A stretch of 64,000 bases of DNA from Salvator merianae (lineage: Eukaryota; Chordata; Lepidosauria; Squamata; Teiidae), in assembly GCA_003586115.2 (NCBI GenBank), contig QVOM02000034.1, positions 106,048,462-106,112,461 of the forward strand. The letters run 5' to 3'. Shown here piece after piece: positions 10,701-22,440 of this stretch. The stretch's first letter is position 1. Each line of letters starts with the position of its first letter. The position numbers were made by a program, and so were the translations under genes. The notes under the pieces are model-generated. The model ran no database searches. It was not told the origin of the DNA and saw only the letters and a program-made list of their open reading frames with translations.

Positions 10701-12451
10701 GGAGTGTCAGCAGCCATCATAGTGTCTGCATAGATCATTCTGGGTTTTGTCTTGGTCAGTGTGAATTTCAGAACTGGTAGTGCCGGTCTCCCATTAAGAA
10801 CATGGACACTCACCAAGACTACACAGTAAATTCACGCACAGTGCAATTAGACAGCTCCACAGATGGTAGAGTTGAGTTTGCTAGAGCAGACACATTGCGT
10901 TGAGGAAGCTCCTCCAGCATGGGTTGTCTGAAGAAAATTGGTGAACCCTTGAGGCCCCAGCTTTGTAGGGTGAACTAGAGGGCTGAACCATTTGCCAGCA
11001 ACATGCAATCTTATCATTCTTGGCCATTGATCAGACCAGTTCAGGTAAGAGCAATTACTCTATCCCAGAGCTATGCTGCTTCCTCCTAAAAGTATGTAAT
11101 GAAAACAACAGAAAGACCTTTTTGGGGAAGCTGTTCTAGAGCCTGGGTGCTACCATAGAAAAAGTGCTTTCCCTTGTGTCCATGTTTGGCTGGTGCCCAT
11201 GGAAGAGGGCCAGCACAATATCCAAAAGGGAAGACTGGAATATGGATTATTTCTAATTTCATGTGGCCAAACTTACTTGTGAGATGCTAATGTTCTCTGT
11301 GTACATTTCAGCTTCACCCCCTACTTTTCAAAGTGTAATATTATTATAATCCTTCCTGATCCTTTGTTCTTTGAAAGGATTCCTTTGTCCTCCTTGTTTC
11401 TTGATGGCTTTAAGCAAGAGAGTTTGACTGTGATTTAAAGACATGTGCAAGGGGTATGGCTCTGGTTATACACATCTGAGGTATCTCAGAAACAACTTAG
11501 AGACAGTTCTTCAGAGCTGGGATCATTCGCAAATCAGTTTGCTCCTCCCCCCTCTTCTGGGCTAGGAAGGGTGGTTCAGAGATGGAATGAGAACAGAAGG
11601 GCCACACACTATTGTCTCTGAAGCACTTCTGAGCTGCTTTTTTCATTAGTGGGATCACAGCCTTAGATAGAGGGCACAAGTGGTTCCTTGCCAATGCAGT
11701 CTCAGTACATTATCATGTTTTTGGAGGAGAGGGGAGCATACTAGGAGAAATGGAGTGCTTCAGGTCTTAGCACCCAGAAATCTTGCAAGGCTAAGCCTGG
11801 GTGACCACTAGAGAGCTGAGCTGAAAAGACCTATCTTGTGAAAGCATCAACTGAGCACATATCTAGTTTTCATTTCCAGGGGTCTGTCAGTTTCCTCCAA
11901 TGATTGTGACTGTCTGGTGGCTTATGCAGTTGGATAAGGCTGTGATGTTTGTAATGCAAATAGTTTTAGTCCTCTTGTTTTCATTGATGTGTTTCAGTAG
12001 ATATGGCGGGAATGTTGATTTTTGGATTAAACTCTCCACATGCTTTGCCTATCTCTGGCTCCACATAACATGTGAGATCCCATTGTTTAGTTTCCACAAT
12101 AGGATATGAAGATCTCTTTTAGCCTGAATTGTACTTATTGGTCTGTCCCATTAGAGGGAAGTGAAATTTTAGGAGCTAGCTCATGCCTATATTCATGGAA
12201 TGCTTTCTGTTACGACAGAAAGTGAGGATGGAAGGATGTCTGTGTGTTTGTTACACAGAGGCTCAGTGACGACCTGTGGATCAGGACTTACAAGGCAAAG
12301 GGGGAGCATGACGGAAGCCTTGCTTTGATCTCTGTTTTGGTCTGCAATGGTTTAGTGAGATCAAAGGAAGCTTCCAACTAGAGCCCTGCCCTGCCCCCAT
12401 TGTCCCCTGCCCCCAAAAGTAAGGCAAGGTTCTTTACTGCAGAAAATCATC
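7794..12451. other. Long intron stretch without assigned features
   Basis: No gene or RNA recognised. Sequence at about 8575-9660 has a composition unlike its flanks, with purine-rich runs at 8760-8860 and TCTTCTTCCTCTC near 8880. It could be an old retrotransposon, but I found no ends or target duplication. The rest is ordinary AT-rich intron. Confidence 0.4.
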
Positions 12452-13089
12452 TGTTATGTCCCAGGCAGGCTAACAAACAGAGGTCTAGGCAAGTCTCAGC
12501 AACAGGGAAGTCCTTTTATTACCAGTCCGGGTCACAACAGGGAGGCAGCAGGAGTAGAGAAGCAAACATAGCCGAAGGAGCAAGAGAAGCCATAGTCAAA
12601 GTCCAGTCCAAGTTCAAACAGGGTTGTAGTCACCAAAGCAAACAAAGTCCAGGGATTAAGAGAAGCCAAAGTCAAAACACAGTCCAAACAAAGGGTCAAG
12701 GTTCTAGAAGCCAGGAGATCAAAGTAACAGGACACACGGATGGAAAGCAGTAGCTGACCATGCCTGGGCTGCAGTCTCTGTGTAGTATTCATACTGCAGG
12801 ATCATCTTCTCCCAGGTGTGAGCTTGGGTGTGGCCGGCTTCTGCTGGATTTCTTACACAAGCTCAGCTGAGCCCTGAGTTTGGCCCTTCTTCTTTCTATG
12901 GCAGGGGGAGGAATGTTTTCAGGAATCTCTCATGTTTCCAGAACTTCTCCTGCCGATGTTTGTGCCTCGTCCTCTGGGATTGTGATAAGGTGTCTGGGCT
13001 CTGTGCCACCTGGAGCTGCCTGCTCAAGATCTACACAGCTCTCAGGCTGAACACCGCCCTCATCCTCAGAGTCCGAGGCACTCATAACA
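12452..13089. mobile_element. Solo LTR of an LTR retrotransposon (638 bp)
   Basis: Begins TGTTATGTCCCAGGCAGG and ends GAGGCACTCATAACA, so it has TG...CA ends and a 7-base terminal inverted repeat (TGTTATG/CATAACA). The same 5-bp sequence TCATC lies directly before (12447-12451) and after (13090-13094), a clear target duplication. The interior has a purine-rich block of repeated CAAAGTCCAGTCC-type motifs. No internal coding region or second LTR is present, so this is the product of LTR-LTR recombination. A 5-bp duplication fits Gypsy elements and some endogenous retroviruses; the class is not resolved. The 117-codon open frame at 12400-12753 is not a gene. Confidence 0.85.
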
Positions 13090-13337
13090 TCATCTTTCTT
13101 TCCTGAAAGGTTTTTGACGATATGAAACTGGTTAATCCAGTTTAAGTACTAATATACTGATACAGACACTTCGATGAAGCTGTTTCGGCTCTGGCTTGGA
13201 TCTCTACAGGATCTATATAAATGCATGAATAAAAAGTATTGCCAGGTATAGTTTATATGTATATGGGGTTATAATATTTATGATTTGTCCTTCTGCCTAA
13301 GGGGACACACAAAAATTGAAGCAATACAATTTTGCAA

Positions 13338-13342
<5 letters not shown>

Positions 13343-13381
<39 letters not shown>
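13343..13381. repeat. (GT)n microsatellite
   Basis: About 19 uninterrupted GT units. The Thr-His and Val-Cys runs in the overlapping open frames come from this repeat and are not proteins. Confidence 0.95.
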
Positions 13382-14224
13382 ACCATTTAAAAGTCAAACT
13401 AGAGTTATAAATAGCAGTGCTTGTGGACTGTTCCAGATTGGCAAAGGTATGTCTGAAACTTATGTGTGCGCAGGATTGGATTGGGAGAAAACCAGAGTTT
13501 CTTATTTGAGGAGTAGCTGCCGGGAGTGACTCTCTAAGCTTGCTTGTAATGTGGTACGTGGATAGCATCCTCAAGGAAGTGCTCTCAGGCAATTTTAGAG
13601 ATGCTGACTGGAGAGAAGGCCATTCCTTAGGTGGACGAGCTTGAAACATCGTACTGCTTTTTCTGGATCCAACAGCTGTGCCCTGGATGGAGCCCAGGGG
13701 GTTGTCAGAAGTCAGTTCAGTCTGTGCAAAATATGTGACTGACAATTTCTTCTTCTTTAAGGATTGAAGTACTTAATATCCAGAGGTCAGAGTTATGTCA
13801 AGATATTTTTAGTCTCTATTATGTCTTGAAATCTTTTGAAGAGAAAAAAAGAAATATGGTTTTGCTTGATTCTCTTGATTTTTCCCCTTCTTCTTGAGAT
13901 GTTCAAACTGTAGTACAGATATGGAAATCTTCTGTTCAGTGCTATTTACAGTCTTTTCCTCTCGGTCCCTCCCACTCCCTTTTAGTAGAACTAGTTGCTT
14001 TTTTAGCTGTTTTTGACAGCTAGGAAATGCATGTCAGCCTAATCTTTCTGCCTGCAGTGGAAATAATTTACAGATTACGTTCTCATACAGTACATTGTTA
14101 AACTGTGAAATTACTACTGCAAAATAGGAAGATGATCGTCAGTTCAAATGGCTTTGAGATTATGTTAGCCTTATCTTCCACATATTTATCTATCAGCCAA
14201 ACTGTTGGTAAGAGTTCCCAGCTG

Positions 14225-14706
14225 GGGTCGTATTACATCAGTTCTTAACACCTGCATTGGTTATCCCTTTGTTTCTGGGCTCAATTGAAGGTTTTAATTC
14301 CTAAGTGATTTGGGTCCCAAGAATCTGAAAGAGTACCTCATTCCATATATCTCATTCCTTATTCCATATTCCGTATATAGTCCTGCCTATCAGCTCTCCT
14401 AGTAATTCAGTTGCTCCTATGCGTTCCATGCATGGCAACCAGAGAAGGCCTTTCTTGATGGTGGCCCCCAGACTCTGAAGTGTTCTTCCTTGAGAGATAT
14501 GCCAGGTGCCAACACTGAACACTTTTCAGCTCTTGGTTAAATATACATATTCACCCAAGCATTTGGAGGCTAATGTTGATTTTAATGCAGTAATTTGAAT
14601 GTATATTTTTATGGGTTTTATAGATTTTACTCCATTTTGTTTGTTGTGTTAACTGTCCTGGGACTGCAGTGAAGGATGGCATAGAAATTGATTTCATAAT
14701 AATAAA
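14225..14706 (+). mobile_element. L2/CR1-type LINE 3' fragment
   Basis: Reads like the decayed C-terminal and 3' part of an L2/CR1-type LINE. It has CACCTGCATTGGTTATCCCT (from a ...LHWL... motif), GGCAACCAGAGAAGGCCTTT and TGGTGGCCCCCAGACTCTG, then GTCCTGGGACTGCAGTGAAG and an ATAATAATAAAA end. The order parallels the 3' end of the larger LINE at 37640-38075. It is 5'-truncated and non-coding. Confidence 0.6.
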
Positions 14707-14741
14707 AAACTAATTCCAAGGTAGTAAACTTCTGCAACCAA

Positions 14742-14921
14742 GGCCCTTTCTGCACTTGGCCTTATACCAGATTATATCCTGGAATAGGGACCTGCCGTCT
14801 GCATACTAGTAGGAACTATGGCAGACCCCACGCAGGGCCTGCTGTAAACTCCACTAGCGTGCGGATAGCAGGTCCTTGTTCTGGGATATGATCCAGAATA
14901 AAGCCAAGTGCAGAAAGGGCC
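14742..14921. mobile_element. Group A palindromic MITE (180 bp)
   Basis: Starts GGCCCTTTCTGCACTTGGCC and ends CCAAGTGCAGAAAGGGCC. Long inverted arms include ATTATATCCTGGAATAGGGA and TTCTGGGATATGATCCAGAA. The flanks CAA and ATA do not form a clear duplication. Same length as the copy at 5953. Confidence 0.8.
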
Positions 14922-16063
14922 ATAGTCTCAAACTATTGGGGTGATATCCTACAATAACATAATTATGGGAAAATTAACATCCAATCCAGGTTTTACAAAA
15001 ACAAAAGCAGTTACCGGTCTGGTCACCTGCACACATGATCCACCATCTTGGGAATGGCCACTGCACAGCTGCAAATGGCAGCCACACATGTGCATGAGGT
15101 GGTGATCGTGCACTTCTGGGTATTTCACATCATTAACTACTCAGATGTGTGCAGACTGGTAAGTGTCTCTGCTTGTCTTACACTGGTGCCCTGCCGTCTG
15201 GGCAATGAGTGATAATTCCAGAATATCACTTAATAGTGCTTTATTCCAGCATTGTCTGGCTGCAGCCTATGCTAATGATATCCCAAGGATGGAAAGATTA
15301 TGGAAAGATAATATTATGTCAATGGTATGATGATCTATGGGAGGCTCTGACTATGACATATATTGAGGAACAAAATGGTAAGTGGAAGAACGCAAAGGGT
15401 AAAAGTACTTTTAAAGTGTTATGGGAGGATGTTCCCAAAGCAATAAAAATGAAAGGATTTATTGTAATTTGAATAAAAGTATATACAAAATATGAATACA
15501 AGAAACATCAGAAGTAGGTTGTTTGAAGTTGCAATAAGTAGCATTTGTCCTTTGATAATATTTTTGTATTATACTATTGTGTATGTTAGAAGATACTATG
15601 AAGTAAAAGGTAACGCTATATGGATGAACAGATACCCTTTCCAAAGAAGACTGATTGTTACAAAGACCACCTTTATTGTGCTAAAATGTTACTGGTTTTT
15701 AACTTTGGTGTATTTTAGTGCAATATTACAAGAGGTAATGTTAAAAAAAAAAAGGCAGGTTTCTAATCAGAGTGAGCTAAAAAAACAGAGTTTGCTTATA
15801 AAAAGCGTGTTCAGGGAAAGCTCTTTTTTCTTCAGAGTAAATCACATTTTTCAGGTTGCTCCCTGCTAGTGAATCACAAGCACATGTTGTAGAATTACTG
15901 TATGGAAAAGACGGCAGGCAGTTGGTTCTTCCATGTAATTATTAAAAGTGTTACCAATTCTTTTCACCCTAATCTCCTAGAATGAAAGATTTGGAGGTTT
16001 ATGTCTCCTGTTTAGTGGCCTTCCACCTCTGGAATGCCTCTCCCTACCACAAGAAATCTGTAA
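14922..16063. other. Intron stretch, mostly unassigned
   Basis: Contains short open frames (15209-15472 and 15492-15869) with no domain I recognise; the first could be a remnant of a LINE, but I cannot show it. At 15985-16060, CTGTTTAGTGGCCTTCCACC and GGAATGCCTCTCCCT resemble the 3' part of L2/CR1-type LINEs. Nothing else seen. Confidence 0.35.
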
Positions 16064-16150
16064 GGCTGCATCCTGACATTGCTTACTTATTCCACTGTAT
16101 TTGGATATTCCAGAATAAAGCATGGCTATTCCGAAATATCCAAACTTTCA
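16064..16150. mobile_element. Group F MITE, truncated
   Basis: Starts GGCTGCATCCTGACATTGCT after TAA (16061-16063) and continues TACTTATTCCACTGTATTTG and GATATTCCAGAATAAAGC, matching the left arm of the complete element at 41841-41978. The right terminus is missing. Confidence 0.6.
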
Positions 16151-17204
16151 ATAAAGCATTTCTTATATAGTGATTTTTAAAAGCAGCATTCACTTTAACT
16201 TTATCATACCATAAATATCCATGCCAACCCTATCTTAGATCGTGGCCTTCCATTTGCAGTATTCTTTTATCTCTCAACCAAAACCCATCTGCCATCCAGT
16301 TTAAACAACATGCAGCATGATATAATTTCAAATTTGGAAGTCCCAGCCCTCCCCTTTCTTTTAAGTCTTGCATCAATTTAAATTGTGTTCTTGGTTTTTG
16401 TTTTTAACTTTGCCATAGAGATTTAGTCAAGTCTTTCTGCCGTTGCTTAAAAACCACATCATTAATTAGCTGGGAAGGAGTTAAGTTGCTAAATGAAGGA
16501 GACATCAAAGACTGATTCTGGCAGGATCTGCAAGGCAAGGGAGAGCACAACTGTAGCTCCTCCACATCTCGCATTGAAGAATAGCACTGTGGCAATGTGT
16601 TCATAGCAATGTTCTTTAATGTGCAGGCAGTGCTGTTTGCATGCGACCTGCCTGCCACTGTCAGATTGAAGATTGGGCCATTTCCTGGTTTTGAATGCTG
16701 GACCATTAAGTTGCCAGAAGTGGTGGTGGCATTGGCACTGTGAAGCAAAAGCCATTTGAAGAGTTCTGAGAGAATGCCCTGGGAGTAATCTGGCAATTGT
16801 GCAGGTGCCACACTCTTTCTGTGCATTGCATGCACAGTGAAGGGTTCAGTGCTATATAGATATTGCACCATCATTGTGCTTTCAAGGTACCGTAATGGCA
16901 CTGTGCAGATCCTGCCTTTTTTGTCTTTTCTGCTTCCTACTCTGGTTGTCAGGAAAAAAGCTAAACCATCTTACCTTCAGTTAACTGAAGGGGGGGGGGT
17001 GCAGCCAGGTCTTCAAAACTGAGCAAAACTAGCTTGCAAGAATTCCTCAGAAAATAATAAGAACAAAACTAAAAAAAAGCCTGGGGTGAAAAAATGCCCC
17101 TACTGATGGAAATGTGGGGTGATTTTTTCACCTTAGCTTTTTTCACATTTATGCGGATGTATGTAACTGAAATATCAGAACAAACAGTGTTTTATGCTGT
17201 TGTC

Positions 17205-17732
17205 GCACAGCACAGCCTATCCTGTGCTGGGTACTCCGGTCCATGTTGGGCTGCACTAGCCCTAGCGCAGGCTAAGGAGTGTCTGTAGAATGGGTGGCCT
17301 GTGTTGGCCAAGCCCCATCCTGCCAGCTTTGATGCTTGTGCCAGTCCTTGGAGCTGGCAGCTAGCCTCCAGGTTTTTCATTCCTGGCCTTTAGAGTTTCC
17401 AGAAGGACCTGTTGTGGCATGTACTGATTTCCAGCGGCACTTCTTCATTAGCCACCCAAACGGATCCCTCGTCTTATTTTGTCATATGGAGTCGTGGCCT
17501 CTGCATGCCTCTGTAGGCTGGGATACAGGCCGTGGTCTGGTTGTGGACCTCATTGTTGAAGTCATTGTTGAAGGCTAGGACACCATTTTGACACTGTATC
17601 CTTGTCTGTACCTTCAACCGATGCAGATGAAGTGTACTAGGGAGAGCAGCCTGCCCTATCCCATGCTACAAGGAGAGGGGAGGCCCCCAAACTGCTTCCT
17701 AGACTAGACTGCTGATGAGTGCGGAAAGGGCC
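17205..17732 (+). mobile_element. Group B-like MITE, left end unclear
   Basis: The right end GTGCGGAAAGGGCC, followed by CTA, is a group terminus. The body shares the layout of group B (GCTTTGATGCTTGTGCCAG, GGCATGCCTCTGTAGG-type segments, and a terminal CCTAGACTAGACTGCTGATG), but is diverged. The left terminus could not be located. No coding capacity. Confidence 0.45.
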
Positions 17733-19839
17733 CTAGGCTAGCTAGTGAAAATGCTATTCCCTAAAATAAAGAAGCTCATTAGTACATACCTTGATATTTA
17801 AAATGCTACTTCCCCATGCCACTGTCCTGCATATAAGTTTATTTTTGTTAGTTTGCTTTTACAGTTACGTTTGTTGGTTGTGTTATTGCTTTTAAATTAA
17901 GTATTAAGTGTTCCTAAATTTGATTGTTTTAATCCTCGCCACAGCAGAAGCTCCTCCTGCTGCAGTTTCTCCTTGTCTTTGCTTGTTACTCTTCCGGACA
18001 TCATTTGGTAAAGGCAAGTTGCAAATGCAACATTTGGGTAAATGCACACAAACAAATATAATAGCTCTCTGCAGCTAAAATGCAGCATTTCAAGATCCGT
18101 TCCCAGACAAGCAGCCAAGTTGTTTTGTTACAGCAAAAATAACCAAGAATAATGTAATGTCTTCTAATTTATAACGGCAGAAATATGGATGAATTTACAG
18201 TTTGTGAAAGCTCATGTCATAAAATATTTGTTTATCTTTATTAAAGTGCCACAAGAGGGGGTTTTTTTGGTTTCAGAAACCTCAATGTTGGAGAGATATG
18301 ACAACGTTTCCCCTAAAGTTATAGTTGCTGGAAATCACCTTAATTTGGGCTGCAGCCACATGTAGTTTTTAAAAAACAACAACCAAAAACTGGTTCAAAA
18401 GCAGCCGCCTAGAGATGGTAACTGCTACTTTCTTATTCATCCCATTCCATCTGTCATCCACTTTAATTGCCAAAAATGTGCTTCTGAAGTGCATTTTCTG
18501 GCCTTTAATGTGAATTAGAGTTGGGATGGAAACAGTAGCTGCCCCATGCTAGCACTGGAGATGTGTATCAAACCTGTTTGTGTGCTATTAGCAGCAAAGG
18601 AGGGCAGGGTTCTTAAGGACAAACATCTCATAAGCCTGGCTGTCTATGAAGTTGAGGGGAAGGTGGTCGCTGGAGGAGATCACAGGTATCACTCACCTGC
18701 CTCCATTGTTCTCCACAGTCTCCTGGTTCTCTCTCCCGGCCGGGTGTGCAGGTATCTCAAAGACATCACTGAGCAGCCTGATGCAATTCTGGGTTTCTCA
18801 GACCTTTCTATGACCTTTGCTGAGTCTCAGGCTTATGTACAGGACAGAAGAACATTTTTCTGTCCCATACAGGCTTGGCAACCTGGGAGAGGAAGCCAAT
18901 AACCTGAGGAGAGCAATAGAGACAAGGGAATGACATCCCGCATCTCCTTCAGCAATTACCTCCCCTCACCTCCACGGAGGCAAGGTTGGTGAGGTGGTTG
19001 TCTTTATGGATTCAGTTCTCTATGGAAGTTTCTATGTTGTAAACAGTGTAGGAATGTGCTCAATATGCATCCCTAGCTACCATTTCCAAGCTGCTTTTCT
19101 TAATGCATGTAGATGCAGCCACTGTTGGATTTTGTCTAGTCCTTGATGGCACATTGTGAGCATCTTTTGCATCATTTCAGAGGGAGGGAGGGAGGGAGGG
19201 GATAAACAAAAATTCTACTTCCCCAAACAGTTCAAAGCTCTTGAGGGAATCATAATAAATCCATTAATAACAGAACTGATGGATTTTGTGCACATTTGAG
19301 GTTTATTTTTAAATTTCATGCAGCATCTGCACAGTGAGCTTACTTGTCAGGGTGATGTGATCCTGCCTGCTCCTAGCTGGAAGTAGCAGCAGAGGGCCAA
19401 AGAGAGGCTGGGCTTTTTGGGTAGAGCACTTCTTTGGACGATTCCACACTGGCCTGTATACCGGATCAACAACTGTACTAGAAGCCTCCCTTTTGCATGT
19501 TGGTGGTGGTCTAAGGGAGGCCCCATCCCATATACCAGCTAGTGCAAATTCTCCCTTTATGTAGTTCGTTAAGACTGAACTTTGGTTTAGAACAAGCCCA
19601 TCACACAGTGCAGTTCTGTCTTGAAGTAACATATGCAGTAAAAGAGAGAAGGCTCTGTTGTAGTACAGTAGGAGAGTTTGCCTGTGGACATCAACAGTGC
19701 TTAGTAGCTTTTAGAACTCAAGCTAATCTGTATTAAAAAAAATGGTAATGATGTCAAAACAAATAATTAAAAACTGAGTCATCCCGGAATACTAATAGCT
19801 TCCTTAAATACTATCAGCAATACTATCTCCATGCATCTG

Positions 19840-20193
19840 ATGAAGCAGGCAGAGGGCAGCCATCCGCATTTCAAGGACTAGAACGGCCCTTTTTTGGGTC
19901 TCCAGCACTTGAACTGTGGGTGGCTGGCCCGACTGTCATGACAGTGGCTGCAGCAACATCTGGCCATTGCCATGGTGATTGGGATGTGGCATGTGGCTGC
20001 GCAGCCATGCTGTGCCACCCTGCCACTTGCAGCATTTGCACCCAGAAGAGGGTGTGAACACTGCAGACCAGGAGCCATCCAGCTGCTCCTGGTCAAGCTA
20101 GTTGTGTCCGGATGCTGCGGCAGCAGGACTGCACGGATGGGCCTGTCTGGTGAGCATTCAGCAGCTCACTGGCAGGCTAATGTGAACAGGGCC
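19840..20193 (+). mobile_element. Group D MITE copy, left end lost
   Basis: Contains GCCATTGCCATGGTGATTGG, TGCAGCATTTGCACCCAGAA, then AGCAGCTCACTGGCAGGCTA and the right terminus TGTGAACAGGGCC. These occur in the same order as in the copies at 5534 and 53225. The palindrome-bearing left end is absent or unrecognisable. Confidence 0.65.
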
Positions 20194-20195
20194 AG

Positions 20196-20302
20196 AGTCT
20201 ATGAAAGCTTATGCTACCAGTTTCTTTCTTTCTGTTAGTCTCTAAGGAGCAGCTAGACTCCTTTGCTTACTGATCCAGACTAACACGGCTACGTCTTTGA
20301 AT
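20196..20302 (+). repeat. Dispersed reptile repeat (GAAAGCTTATGCTA type)
   Basis: Reads GAAAGCTTATGCTACCAGTT, then TTAGTCTCTAAGGAGCAGCT, GACTCCTTTGC and CAGACTAACACGGCTAC. This is a familiar amniote interspersed sequence, but I cannot assign it to a class from the sequence alone. A related stretch lies at 28047-28275. Confidence 0.55.
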
Positions 20303-21181
20303 TCTATCAGCAACTGTGATTACCATAGCTAATATTTTAAGACATATGGCTGTAATTCTTCATTTCAAAATGAGGTTTGAAGAGTGTGAGGAGAGGCCGC
20401 CAGGTAGAGCCTCTCCCTGCCTCCCATCCTCACAGAAGCACATGGCGAGTTGTCACTGGTATTAACTGTGATACCGAGTAGGAAAAATTGTATCAAGTTG
20501 TGTTTCTTAGAAGAATCTCATACTGCCAGTTTTAACATGCATTAATCTTGTTTTCACTGCAATGTCTACAGTATTTTTTAAACTTTATTATTTAAAAATC
20601 TCATTTTTTTTCTTATGACTTGCACTACAGTTCAAAAATTTCCCTGGGTGATGCATGAAAATAACAATTGTGAATAAGTAAACAAATGTAAAATACAAAA
20701 ACTAAACATCAGAAATCAAGGTTACTACAAATAGGATTCCTGGTGATTACACGAACCCAGCTATGCAAGGAACTTTTGACAATAATTAGTCTATAAATAT
20801 ATATCAGCCATTCTTTATGTAGATAATGTGGCCATCTTATCCCAGACACTAACTGGGGTTAGGAGAGCATTATGAGCCCTTGCATTCTTTAGCAATAATA
20901 AAAATATGCAAATAAATTATCACCATGCCTGAGTACTAGTCTTTGCTAATAATTCAATATTTAATAAATGGTGCACAAATGGGCATGAGGTGAAACAGAT
21001 GAAATGCTTCAAGTATCTTGGGATGCTTCTATCTGTGTAAATGAAGAAGCAAGCCCATATAAACTGAGATTACCTAATATCATTCTTTGAGCTCCCTAGC
21101 TACTTTCAAGTTTTTTCTCTCAGAAAGTGAGTATTTCATCTTAGCTGCTATTAAATGTTTTGTCTCCTAAATGATCTCTTA

Positions 21182-21998
21182 GGCTGTTTTCAGACTAGCG
21201 ATTTTAAAAATGCATGAAAGGAGCGGATAATTCCTGGGCACACAGGAAAAAAGCCTTCCATGTACACTTACCGATGAGGCGATTCACCCATCCAATGTCA
21301 CAGCCTGCAAAGGGAGCTCCTCACTGATTGGCCACTCCCCGCCTCTCTGCCAAGCAGTTCCCCAAGTCATTAACTCCTTAACTGCCAGGATTTTCTCACG
21401 TCAGATTTCCTCACGTCACCGGATCCCTCATTTCCCCATTTACCGAAGCCTCGGGGAACTGGAGCAGAGGGCAGAGAGGGAGAAAAGGGAAAACCCTGGC
21501 AGTTAAGGACTTGCATGGAAGCTGCTTTTGGGGAGAGGCAGGAAGTGGATGCCTCAGTTGAACTGAGCAGAGGGAGAGATTTGCAGGCATGGGGAGAAAA
21601 GGGGAGGGAGAGATTTGCCAGTGCGGAGAAACTTTTCAACCCCCTTGCCTTCTGTAGTTAAAAAAGCACACTGGACTTTAGCAGCAAGGGGCTTTCTCCC
21701 ACGCCTCGCTACCGATGCTTTTTTTTATCTACAGAAGGCAGGGAGTTTGAAAAGTTTCCCGTGCCGACAAGAGCTTGCTCACCCCCTCCCTTGTACTATT
21801 GTCCCACGGCTTCCTGCAAGGCTCTGATTGGTTGAGGTGCTCCAAAAGGTGACCCGAAAGCACAGAAAAGCCAAATATAGAAGAGCCGACCCAGGCAGCC
21901 TCCGAGAGGCGCAGAGACGGCTTTACCAAAGAGCTTTATGAACGCCGCAGCTTCTGTGCAGCTGGAAGTCGGACAAAATAGCCCGTCTGATCACACCC
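21182..21998. mobile_element. GC-rich MITE, group I (817 bp) with internal palindromes
   Basis: Starts GGCTGTTTTCAGACTAGCG and ends GGGCTATT-like in reverse (the + strand ends CCGTCTGATCACACCC), giving ~18-bp imperfect inverted termini. TTA flanks both sides (21179-21181 and 21999-22001). Inside are two inverted repeats: 21375-21395 with 21489-21509 (20 of 21 match), and 21628-21668 with 21716-21758 (about 40 bp). It is more GC-rich than its surroundings. The open frames here encode no transposase, so it is non-autonomous. Confidence 0.75.
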
Positions 21999-22050
21999 TT
22001 AGTCTTTGGTCTATTTACAGATTTCATCCTCCTGAAGCTATTTAATCTAA

Positions 22051-22440
22051 GGGCCTTTCTGATCCAGGTCACGTAGTCTGCTGATGCAGATCTTGCCTGC
22101 TGCACCATCCTGAAGCTCACATGAGCTTTGGAGCTGCCGCCCCCACCCAACACAAGCTCTGCAGGTGAGGAATGGACGTTCCTGGCCTCAGAGCCAGTAG
22201 GGCACCTGTTTTGGCAGCATAACAAGGGGTGCCAACAAAATGGGTTTCCTGTGGCCCCAGTTTGCTGGTAGACTTCATTATTGAGATCTTCCAGTATTCT
22301 AACTGAGAAGCTCTTCTGCTGAGTCTGATTTGGACTCTCTGGCTGCATCTGCACAGGACTACTGATCTGATCCAAGATCAGACCTGCATGGCTTGGGATA
22401 ACATACGCTGTAAAGATCTTGCCCTAGACTGCTGGCCGTT
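22051..22440 (+). mobile_element. Group B MITE copy, right end unclear
   Basis: Starts GGGCCTTTCTGATCCAGGTC after TAA (22048-22050). Contains CCTGAAGCTCACATGAGCTT, then AGGAATGGACGTTCCTGGCC, GCACCTGTTTTGGCAGC and AAAATGGG in group B order. The right terminus is not recognisable. Confidence 0.55.

Noticed and set aside
12400..12753. Ser/Gln/Lys-rich 117-codon frame as a gene
   Set aside because: It overlaps the solo LTR and its purine-rich block; composition comes from that repeat.
13278..13745. 155-codon minus-strand open frame
   Set aside because: It reads through the GT repeat (Thr-His run) and has no recognisable domain or splice context.
16404..16901. 165-codon minus-strand open frame
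   Set aside because: No domain recognised. The sequence has features of a dispersed element (TTGCATGCACAGTG-type short repeats) but no ends found, so I list neither a gene nor a transposon.
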